Source of the DNA: Acidobacteriota bacterium
GTDB lineage: Bacteria > Acidobacteriota > Holophagae > Thermotomaculales > Thermotomaculaceae
NCBI GenBank assembly: GCA_015487755.1
Contig: WFPG01000220.1
Coordinates: 1-5,461, forward strand
Direction: 5' to 3'
Length of the DNA stretch: 5,461 nucleotides
Positions within the stretch are counted from its first letter, which is position 1, and each line of letters begins with the position of its first letter. A program made the translations under genes and the position numbers. Shown here piece after piece: positions 1-5,461 of this stretch. Below the pieces are notes generated by a model, which worked only from the letters and a program-made list of their open reading frames with translations, ran no database searches and was not told the origin of the DNA.

Positions 1-60
1 AAAATAAAAAAATCTAATTATTATTGAACAAAATTCTAATTTATCCGTTAAAACTTAAAG

Positions 61-65
61 GGAGG
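61..65 (+). promoter_or_regulatory. Ribosome binding site of the RND permease gene
   Basis: GGAGG, extended on the 5' side to AAGGGAGG (58-65), lies four bases before the ATG at 70. It supports that ATG as the start. The A/T-rich 57 bases before it have stops in all three forward frames by about position 27, so any upstream gene ends before the pump. No convincing -35/-10 pair could be called there. Confidence 0.8.
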
Positions 66-69
66 AAGA

Positions 70-3000
70 ATGACTTTACCTGAATTCAGCGTAAAAAGGC
101 CTATAACAGTTCTAATGCTGCTTATTGTAATAGTAATTTTCGGAACTATAGCGTATGTAAAAATCCCTTTGAAGATGCTTCCCGACGACTTTTCAGGGTA
201 TTTTATGTGGATTCAAATCCCTTATTCCTCTTCAAACCCCAATGAAGTGTTAAACCAGATAGCAATTCCTGTTGAAGACGAATTGTCCACAATTCAGGGG
301 ATTAAAACATTAAACTCCAACAGTTCAACTACAGGGGCTTTTTTCTGGATTGAGTTTAATCAAAACATTGACATGGCAACTGCATATCAAGAGGTTTCAG
401 ACAGGATTGAAAGGGTAAGGCCTCAACTTCCCGACGAGGTGGACAAAATCTACATTAGAAGATGGAACCCGAACGCATCTCAGATACTATCCTTTGCCAT
501 ACAACCACCGGAAAACGCAAAAGATACCTATTTCCTAATAAATGATGTACTTCAACCCTACCTTCAGAGAATAGACGGTGTTGCAAAAATAGACTTTAAC
601 GGGTTAACCGAAAAACTTATATACATTGAGATAGATGCTGAAAAACTAAAAAAACACAATTTAAACCTTTACCAATTTGTCTCAAAACTAAGAAAGGATA
701 ATTTCCTTCTCTCTTGCGGATATGTTATTGAAGGGGGAAAAAAGAATAACCTGATAGTAAATGCCAGGTTTAAAACCATTGAAGAGATAGAAAACCTTCC
801 AATCGGAATTAAAAACTTAAAAATAAAGGACATTGCAAAGGTTTCATACAAAGAGCCTAAAAAAACAAGCATTTTCAAGATAAACGGAAGGCAGGGAATT
901 ACAATTGACATATTCAAAGAATCGGGGGCAAACACGGTAGAGGTTTGCAGAAAAATAAACAAAGCAATGGAAAAGATTTTTAGAACAGACAAAAGGTTTA
1001 AGGGATATAAGTACTTTTCCCTATGGGACCAGGGGAAAACAATAGAAAATTCGTTAAATGACTTGAAAAATTCAGGGTTAATAGGCGGATTGCTTGCTAT
1101 GTTTATTGTGTTTTTCTTTATACGAAGGTTAAGGCTTACAACCGTTGTCTCCCTCTCAATTCCCTTTTCGTTGTTTATGGCAATTGTATGGCTTTACTTT
1201 GCAGGCGGCTCTTTGAACTTACTTTCCCTTATGGGATTGATGCTTGCTGTCGGAATGCTTGTTGACAATTCAATTGTTGTTTCTGAAAACATTGATAGGC
1301 TTAAATCACTCGGAGTTGATACGGTAACCGCTTCAATTAAAGGGGCAAACGAAGTAGGGCTTGCAATTACCCTTGCTACATTAACAACCATAGTTGTCTT
1401 TCTTCCCGCCATGCTTATGGGAAGCGACCAGATGATGAAACTCTTTATGAAACATGTTGGAACAACAATAATTTATGCGTTAATATCCTCGCTTTTCGTT
1501 GCATTAATACTAATCCCTTTTACATCTGCAAGGGTTTTAAGGCAAAACGGGAAGAAAAAAACTTCCAAACTTATTGAAAATGTTAAAGAAAAATACAGAA
1601 TTGCAATTGCCTATTCACTTGAACACAAAAGGAACTTATTTTTAATAGTTGCATTGCTGCTATTATCCTCTATCTATCCGGCAACACACATGAAAAAAAC
1701 GGGAAATATGGAGGGGGGGCCCCGCTCGGTTAGAATGAGGGTTCGGTTTCCCGAATACTACACTTTAAAACAGAGAGAGCAATTTTTTGATAACCTTGCA
1801 AAAAAGTTTGAAAAAGAGAAAAAGAAACTTGAAATAAAAGCAATAACCTCGTATGCAAGTTTAACATGGTGTCAGTTTGCATTATGGATAAAAGACTCAA
1901 AAGACGCAAAAAGGGACATTGCGGATATTATGAAAGATGTGAAAAAAATGCTTCCCAAAGTGCCGGGCATAAGGTTCAGGTTTAGAGGGGATTACTCTTC
2001 CTCTAAAGGGGGAACGGTAAATGTGTTCTTTTACGGAAAAGACCAGAATACACTTATGGAAATTGCAAAAGACTTTAAAATGAGGGTGGAACACCTTAAA
2101 GGCGTCGTAAATGTTGACATAGATGTTGACGAGAGAAACCAGCAGATTGTAGCAAAGGTTAAAAGGGAAACTGCCCAGAAAAAAGGGGTGCTCCCTATTG
2201 AGGTTGAATCTTCAATTAGTTGGTTTTTAAGAGAAATACCCCTTCCCAAATACATATCAAAAGAAAGAGAGGTAGATGTAAGGCTTGCTTTTATGGAAAA
2301 AGATAAAAATTCAGAAGACAAACTTAAATCCATTACAATTCACGCAGGGGAAAAACAACTTCCCGTTGAAGCGTTTACCACATTTAAAAAGGAAAAGGCA
2401 TGGCCTCAAATTAGAAGAAGAAACAAAAACACAACATTAGGCGTTAAAATCACTTACGCAGATACAAACTTTATGGAATTGTCAAAAAAAGTAACCAAAA
2501 TAGCCAACTCCATGCACCTTCCGCCTGGATACACCTGGGATAAGGGAAGAAGGTTTAGGGAAGTAGAAGAAAACGACAAATCAACCCTTTATGCGGCAAT
2601 ATTAGCGGCAACATTTGTCCTTCTTTTAATGGGGGTTTTATTTGAATCCTACATTCTACCTTTTTCAATAATTATCTCAGTACCTCTGGCCTTTATTGGC
2701 TCTTACTGGCTTATTTATTTAACCGACACGGTTTTTAACCCTATGGCGGCAACGGGGATTTTAATACTTGTGGGAATTGTGGTAAACAACGGGATTGTTT
2801 TAATAGACCACATAAACAGGTTGAGAAAGCAGGGCATGGATAGAAAAGAGGCTATAATTCAGGGAAGCACAGATAGGTTAAGGCCTGTTTTAATGACCGC
2901 ATTCACTACCATTATAGGGTTATTCCCCCTTGCATTCGGAAAAGCAAACCTTGTAGGAATCTCTTATTCCCCCCTTGCAATAACCGTTATAGGGGGATTA

Positions 3001-3147
3001 ACCACATCAACATTTTTAACATTGTTTGTAGTGCCCACCTTTTACTACCTTTTAGACGCAACAAGGGAATACTTTAAAACGCTAACATCAATTGCTTTAT
3101 TAAAAGCAAGCCCTAAAAAAATTGAAACTAAAACCCAAACCCCTTAA
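70..3147 (+). CDS. RND-family multidrug/solute efflux permease (HAE1/AcrB-like inner-membrane pump)
   Basis: Proton-driven inner-membrane pump of the RND superfamily, which normally works with a periplasmic adaptor and an outer-membrane channel to export drugs, lipids or other amphiphiles. At 1025 residues it is close to AcrB length. It shows the duplicated layout: TM1 at about 11-31, a first periplasmic porter region to about 330, TM2-TM6 at about 336-484, TM7 at about 521-538, a second periplasmic region to about 835, and TM8-TM12 at about 841-994. The start fits the family (MTLPEFSVKRPI, then a hydrophobic helix). TM4 has GMLVDNSIVVSENI with Asp399-Asn400 where AcrB has Asp-Asp. TM10 has GIVVNNGIVLID with Asn906-Asn907 where AcrB has its key Lys, plus Asp913. 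RLRPVLMT at 936-943 is conserved. The ATG follows a strong GGAGG at 61-65. The 43-base gap to the methyltransferase gene has no terminator, so co-transcription is possible. No adaptor or outer-membrane gene is visible. Family is certain; substrate is unknown. Confidence 0.95.
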   Translation: MTLPEFSVKRPITVLMLLIVIVIFGTIAYVKIPLKMLPDDFSGYFMWIQIPYSSSNPNEVLNQIAIPVEDELSTIQGIKTLNSNSSTTGAFFWIEFNQNIDMATAYQEVSDRIERVRPQLPDEVDKIYIRRWNPNASQILSFAIQPPENAKDTYFLINDVLQPYLQRIDGVAKIDFNGLTEKLIYIEIDAEKLKKHNLNLYQFVSKLRKDNFLLSCGYVIEGGKKNNLIVNARFKTIEEIENLPIGIKNLKIKDIAKVSYKEPKKTSIFKINGRQGITIDIFKESGANTVEVCRKINKAMEKIFRTDKRFKGYKYFSLWDQGKTIENSLNDLKNSGLIGGLLAMFIVFFFIRRLRLTTVVSLSIPFSLFMAIVWLYFAGGSLNLLSLMGLMLAVGMLVDNSIVVSENIDRLKSLGVDTVTASIKGANEVGLAITLATLTTIVVFLPAMLMGSDQMMKLFMKHVGTTIIYALISSLFVALILIPFTSARVLRQNGKKKTSKLIENVKEKYRIAIAYSLEHKRNLFLIVALLLLSSIYPATHMKKTGNMEGGPRSVRMRVRFPEYYTLKQREQFFDNLAKKFEKEKKKLEIKAITSYASLTWCQFALWIKDSKDAKRDIADIMKDVKKMLPKVPGIRFRFRGDYSSSKGGTVNVFFYGKDQNTLMEIAKDFKMRVEHLKGVVNVDIDVDERNQQIVAKVKRETAQKKGVLPIEVESSISWFLREIPLPKYISKEREVDVRLAFMEKDKNSEDKLKSITIHAGEKQLPVEAFTTFKKEKAWPQIRRRNKNTTLGVKITYADTNFMELSKKVTKIANSMHLPPGYTWDKGRRFREVEENDKSTLYAAILAATFVLLLMGVLFESYILPFSIIISVPLAFIGSYWLIYLTDTVFNPMAATGILILVGIVVNNGIVLIDHINRLRKQGMDRKEAIIQGSTDRLRPVLMTAFTTIIGLFPLAFGKANLVGISYSPLAITVIGGLTTSTFLTLFVVPTFYYLLDATREYFKTLTSIALLKASPKKIETKTQTP

Positions 3148-3180
3148 CACCTGAAACCAAAAATATGGTAAAAATAAAGC

Positions 3181-3188
3181 GGGAGGGG
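3181..3188 (+). promoter_or_regulatory. Ribosome binding site of the methyltransferase gene
   Basis: GGGAGGGG ends two bases before the ATG at 3191, with the GGAGG core at 3182-3186 and four bases of spacing. It fixes the methyltransferase start and suggests the gene is translated independently of the pump gene. Confidence 0.75.
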
Positions 3189-3190
3189 TT

Positions 3191-3835
3191 ATGGAAATAG
3201 TTAACAAGGAAAAAGAATACGAATTGTTGAAGGGTATTTTAAAACAGCACAAATCAAAGCATGTGTGCGATATTGGCTGCGGAAGCGGAGAGTTTGTTTC
3301 TTTTTTGAATAAAAACAAGTTCAAGGCCTTCGGTTTTGACATAAAGATTGAAAACCCTCAAAGCGATAAATTGTTTATTGCCTCTGCAGGGGATTTGCCG
3401 TTAAAACTTTTTAAATTTGACACATTTGTTTTCAAACAATCAATGCACCATATTGAAAAAAACTATCAGGAAGAGTTAATCACAAAACTTCTTGAAAAAG
3501 AGTATCAAAAAGTATTTATAATTGAAGCAACAATAGGGGAAAGCACCTATGAAAAAGTCAAAGCCTTTGTACTGCCTGAAAGGGAAATGAGGCTTTCGGT
3601 GCTGGAAACATTGGACAAAATTAAGGGGAAATTTGAGGTTAAAAAGGTTAAAACATACGGCAAAACAGAGATTTTCAACAACTTTGAACACTTTTTTCAG
3701 GAAGTAATAGCGGAAAACGAAAGGGCATTCTGGAACAAAGAGATTGAAAAGGTTGTAAAATCAATTTTTGACTTTCACAAAGGCAGGTTTTACCAGCAGA
3801 TGGATGTTTATTTAATTCAGAACCCTATTCAATAA
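3191..3835 (+). CDS. Class I SAM-dependent methyltransferase, substrate unknown
   Basis: A 214-residue protein with the Rossmann-type methyltransferase signature. Motif I is DIGCGSGEF at residues 27-35, the glycine-rich SAM loop. Asp50 in FGFD ends the second strand, where the ribose hydroxyls usually bind. AGDLPL at 66-71 fits the adenine-contact loop. FDTFVFKQSMHHI at 76-88 matches the motif IV region (commonly FDxVxxxxxLHHI) of the Methyltransf_11/25 type. The C-terminal half (about 115-214) is charged and helical and matches no substrate domain I recognise, so no target can be assigned. The ATG follows a very strong GGGAGGGG (3181-3188). The protein has no signal peptide or membrane helix and should be cytoplasmic. 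It lies 43 bases after the RND pump gene on the same strand, and its last 11 bases overlap the 3' end of the opposing SDR gene. Its position next to a pump may be incidental. Confidence 0.85.
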   Translation: MEIVNKEKEYELLKGILKQHKSKHVCDIGCGSGEFVSFLNKNKFKAFGFDIKIENPQSDKLFIASAGDLPLKLFKFDTFVFKQSMHHIEKNYQEELITKLLEKEYQKVFIIEATIGESTYEKVKAFVLPEREMRLSVLETLDKIKGKFEVKKVKTYGKTEIFNNFEHFFQEVIAENERAFWNKEIEKVVKSIFDFHKGRFYQQMDVYLIQNPIQ

Positions 3836-4457
3836 CAATGTGTTTGTAAGAAAGGCTTTTGTCTTTTAACCCCTCTTCAATATTTTTGACTATATTTTCC
3901 GCAACCGTTTCAGGTGATAATTTAGGCAGGCTTTTCTCCTTTCCTGAAACGCTTTTCCATATGTCCGTATCCACCCTTCCTATATTGAAAATTAGGAGTT
4001 TAAACCCCACTTCTTTTGCAAAAATTTTTAAAATCTTTTCCATAGCAATTTTTGAAGAAGAATAAAGCCCCCAGTTTTCAAATTTGTTTTGTTCAAGGGT
4101 GGCAATTGAAGAGATAAAAGACACTAATTTCACCTTCCCCTTTTTCAAAGCGGATTGCAAAGTTAACAGGTTGCCGAATAAATTTACCTTAAAAACCTTA
4201 TACAATTCGCTTTCCGAAACATCCTTCATTTTTTTGTAAATCGTTATCCCTGAATTTAAGACAACAATGTCAAAGTTTGTATTAAAATCTATTTCCTTAA
4301 AATTCTCAAAATTGTTTTCAAAAAACTCAAAACTATCTTTTTCAAAATCAGGCTTTGTCTTACCCACCCCTGAAACAAAATAGCCTTTTTTCAAAAACTC
4401 AAAAGTCAGGTACTTGCCTATACCCCTTGAAACGCCTGTTATCAAAACCCTTTTCAA
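3825..4457 (-). CDS. Short-chain dehydrogenase/reductase (SDR), candidate pterin (sepiapterin-type) reductase
   Basis: NAD(P)H-dependent oxidoreductase of the classical SDR family, 210 residues from the chosen start. Visible motifs are the cofactor loop TGVSRGIG (7-14), NSG at 68-70 (usually NAG), Asn92 in VNLFG, the catalytic serine region SFISSIA (113-119), the catalytic YSSSK with Tyr132 and Lys136, and IGRVDT (159-164) in place of PGxVxT. Arg11 in the glycine loop, together with no acidic residue but Lys33/Lys35 after the second strand (about 28-35), suggests NADP(H). TDIWKSV at 164-170 recalls the TPMW region of bacterial sepiapterin reductase as I remember it. The protein is shorter than usual for the family (about 240-250). 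I chose the TTG at 4457, which follows AAGGGG at six bases; the earlier in-frame TTG at 4475 has no Shine-Dalgarno. The gene starts ten bases after the folE stop, so a pterin-reducing role is inferred from context. Other small carbonyl substrates are possible. Confidence 0.8.
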   Translation of the reverse strand: MKRVLITGVSRGIGKYLTFEFLKKGYFVSGVGKTKPDFEKDSFEFFENNFENFKEIDFNTNFDIVVLNSGITIYKKMKDVSESELYKVFKVNLFGNLLTLQSALKKGKVKLVSFISSIATLEQNKFENWGLYSSSKIAMEKILKIFAKEVGFKLLIFNIGRVDTDIWKSVSGKEKSLPKLSPETVAENIVKNIEEGLKDKSLSYKHIVIE

Positions 4458-4463
4458 TAAAAT

Positions 4464-4469
4464 CCCCTT
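4464..4469 (-). promoter_or_regulatory. Ribosome binding site of the SDR gene (decides its TTG start)
   Basis: On the - strand this reads AAGGGG, six bases before the TTG at 4457-4455. It overlaps the folE stop codon (4470-4468), which suggests translational coupling to folE. The upstream alternative TTG at 4475 is preceded by a stretch with no purine-rich site, so the start is moved six codons downstream. Confidence 0.6.
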
Positions 4470-5052
4470 AATCAATAAGGCTGAATTTTCTGCCTATGTG
4501 AGAGAAAAACTCTTCCCTTGTCTTTTGATGCTTTCTGAAAGCCCCCCTTACCTCAGAGGTTATCATTTTATTTCTCGGCTTTCTAACCCCCCTCATAACA
4601 GAGCAAAGGTGAATTGCCTCAACAACAACCGCAACCCCTTTAGGCTCAAGCAACTCCTCAAGGGTTTTTGCAATCTGAACAGTCATCTGCTCCTGAATTT
4701 GAAGCCTTCTTGCAAACATATCAACAAGCCTTGGGATTTTTGAAAGCCCTATAAGTTTCCCATCAGGGATATAGCCAACATGTACAACCCCGAAAAAGGG
4801 TATCATGTGGTGCTCGCACATTGAATAAAAGTCAATATCCTTTACAATTACCATCTCTTCGTAATCAGAGTGAAAAACAGCATTGTTAAGTATTTCAATA
4901 GGCTGTTGCTTATACCCTTCAAAAACCTCGTTTAAATACATCTTGGCAACCCTGTGGGGGGTGTCAAGGAGGCCTTCCCTTTCAGGGTCTTCCCCTATTA
5001 ACCTTAAAATCTCCTTTACATGAAACTCTATCTTTTTCTTTTTATCTTCCAT
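4468..5052 (-). CDS. folE: GTP cyclohydrolase I (type IA, zinc-dependent)
   Basis: Cytoplasmic enzyme converting GTP to 7,8-dihydroneopterin triphosphate plus formate. This is the entry step for folate, biopterin and, with QueD, 7-deazaguanine synthesis. The 194-residue length is typical of the catalytic core. Signature features are [14 protein letters not shown] (26-39), the zinc/catalytic motif CEHH (Cys79, His81, His82), [17 protein letters not shown] (102-118), and [12 protein letters not shown] (145-156) with catalytic His148 and zinc ligand Cys150. By alignment to E. coli FolE the zinc ligands are Cys79, His82 and Cys150, so this is the zinc-type enzyme rather than FolE2. I chose the ATG at 5052, which has GGAGG six bases upstream. 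The frame extends to a TTG at 5073, but that would place the Shine-Dalgarno inside the gene. The stop of the PTPS-family gene lies one base before this ATG, so the two genes are probably translationally coupled. Nothing is missing from the active site. Confidence 0.97.
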   Translation of the reverse strand: MEDKKKKIEFHVKEILRLIGEDPEREGLLDTPHRVAKMYLNEVFEGYKQQPIEILNNAVFHSDYEEMVIVKDIDFYSMCEHHMIPFFGVVHVGYIPDGKLIGLSKIPRLVDMFARRLQIQEQMTVQIAKTLEELLEPKGVAVVVEAIHLCSVMRGVRKPRNKMITSEVRGAFRKHQKTREEFFSHIGRKFSLID

Positions 5053-5053
5053 A

Positions 5054-5449
5054 TTATTCCTCCAGGTATTCAAAAAAGTTGTTTCTCGTCTCTGTCAATT
5101 TTAGTTTAAAGACATTCCCGCCTAAAAGTTTGTCCAATTCTTCCTTTATGTAAGTTATCAAATTCTCGCTTGTTGCAGGCTTATCTTTGAAAAAATCAAT
5201 ATCCTTATCAAGCCTTTTCCCTGAAAGATTTTTCAAAAAAGACTTAACCTTTCTGTCAAGTTCGCTTAAAGGGATTGTCATACCCGTTTTTTCGTCAATA
5301 TCCCCTCTATAACATACCGTTAAATAGTAATTATGGCCATGGCCGTGAAAGTTATTGCACTTGCCGTAAATCTCTTTATTTTTTTTATCGTTTAATTTTA
5401 TTGAAAAAAGCCTGTGCCCTGCGGAAAACCTGTACTTTTTGCAAAACAC
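5054..5449 (-). CDS. 6-pyruvoyl-tetrahydropterin synthase / QueD family protein (COG0720), possibly 5'-truncated by the window edge
   Basis: Member of the family acting on dihydroneopterin triphosphate, making 6-pyruvoyl-tetrahydropterin (PTPS) or 6-carboxy-tetrahydropterin (QueD). Counting from the GTG at 5449 (131 residues), the zinc ligands are His12 in FSAGHRL and His37 and His39 in GHGHNY, the likely catalytic cysteine is Cys31 in GKCNN, ATSEN at 92-96 matches the substrate-binding TTEN loop, and Glu120 in LTET matches the pterin-anchoring Glu. The sequence around Cys31 resembles mammalian PTPS (GKCNNPNGHGHNY) more than QueD. In LSGKRLD (75-81), Ser76-Gly77 sit where PTPS and QueD have Asp-His (LDHKNLD), so the usual catalytic pair is absent. 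The frame stays open to the window edge (codons for DNLG precede the GTG), and no Shine-Dalgarno is visible before the GTG. The true start may therefore lie outside. It is the first visible gene of the folE/SDR cluster, with its stop one base from the folE ATG. Confidence 0.88.
   Translation of the reverse strand: MFCKKYRFSAGHRLFSIKLNDKKNKEIYGKCNNFHGHGHNYYLTVCYRGDIDEKTGMTIPLSELDRKVKSFLKNLSGKRLDKDIDFFKDKPATSENLITYIKEELDKLLGGNVFKLKLTETRNNFFEYLEE
5059..5063 (-). promoter_or_regulatory. Ribosome binding site of folE (decides its ATG start)
   Basis: On the - strand GGAGG lies six bases before the ATG at 5052-5050. It falls within the last codons of the PTPS-family gene, so ribosomes finishing that gene at 5054 are placed to restart on folE. 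This argues against the TTG at 5073 as the start. Confidence 0.85.
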
Positions 5450-5461
5450 ACCCAGATTGTC

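Noticed and set aside
24..52. Possible promoter before the pump gene (TTGAAC at 24-29)
   Set aside because: No acceptable -10 element occurs at 16-18 bases spacing, and in such A/T-rich DNA partial matches are uninformative.
669..2333. Several 65-107-codon open frames on the - strand inside the RND gene (for example 669-992 and 2031-2333)
   Set aside because: They lie fully antisense to a clearly conserved coding sequence, lack Shine-Dalgarno sites and show no domain-like pattern; they are by-products of the codon bias of the + strand gene.
3148..3190. Possible terminator between the pump and methyltransferase genes
   Set aside because: Only a three-base ACC...GGT inverted match is present, with no stable stem or T run.
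3848..3868. Weak hairpin (AAAGGC, TTTT loop, GTCTTT) followed by T residues just after the methyltransferase stop, as a possible + strand terminator
   Set aside because: The six-pair stem contains a G-T wobble and few G-C pairs, it lies inside the SDR coding region, and such A/T-rich inverted matches are expected by chance here.
4414..4743. 109-codon + strand open frame opposite folE and the SDR start
   Set aside because: It is antisense to unmistakable FolE residues, starts within the SDR gene and has no recognisable motif.
5054..5449. Calling the PTPS-family gene queD and the locus a queuosine operon outright
   Set aside because: No queC or queE is in the window, the cysteine region resembles mammalian PTPS, the Asp-His pair is missing, and an SDR is not needed for queuosine; the specific product is left open.

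Overview
The window holds five genes with almost no spare DNA. Two are on the + strand: a large RND-family efflux permease (70-3147) and a small class I SAM-dependent methyltransferase (3191-3835). Three on the - strand run towards them: a 6-pyruvoyl-tetrahydropterin synthase / QueD homologue (5054-5449, 5' end possibly outside the window), GTP cyclohydrolase I (4468-5052) and a short-chain dehydrogenase/reductase (3825-4457). The two groups converge, and their last genes overlap by 11 bases. I see no RNA genes, mobile elements, CRISPR arrays or large repeats.

The DNA is AT-rich (by eye in the high thirties % GC). Genes are purine-rich on the coding strand, arginine is written almost only as AGG/AGA, and Shine-Dalgarno sites are strong (GGAGG type). 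The tripartite-type RND permease points to a Gram-negative (two-membrane) bacterium. The AGR-biased arginine codons and compact gene packing would fit a thermophile, but that is weak inference and I cannot name a lineage.

The - strand genes form a plausible pterin pathway in one transcription unit, in the order PTPS/QueD homologue, folE, SDR. GTP cyclohydrolase I makes 7,8-dihydroneopterin triphosphate. The PTPS homologue would act on that product. An NADP(H)-type SDR could reduce the side chain, as sepiapterin reductase does in tetrahydrobiopterin synthesis. FolE plus QueD alone would also fit queuosine/7-deazaguanine synthesis, but the adjacent SDR and the eukaryote-like PTPS motif favour a reduced biopterin-like product. 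The most unusual detail is in the PTPS homologue: it keeps its zinc histidines and catalytic cysteine, but Ser-Gly appears where the family normally has its Asp-His catalytic pair.

The + strand genes have no evident functional link to the pterin genes. The RND permease has an HAE1-like layout but non-AcrB residues in its proton-relay helices. Its membrane-fusion and outer-membrane partners are not in the window. The methyltransferase's substrate cannot be told from sequence.
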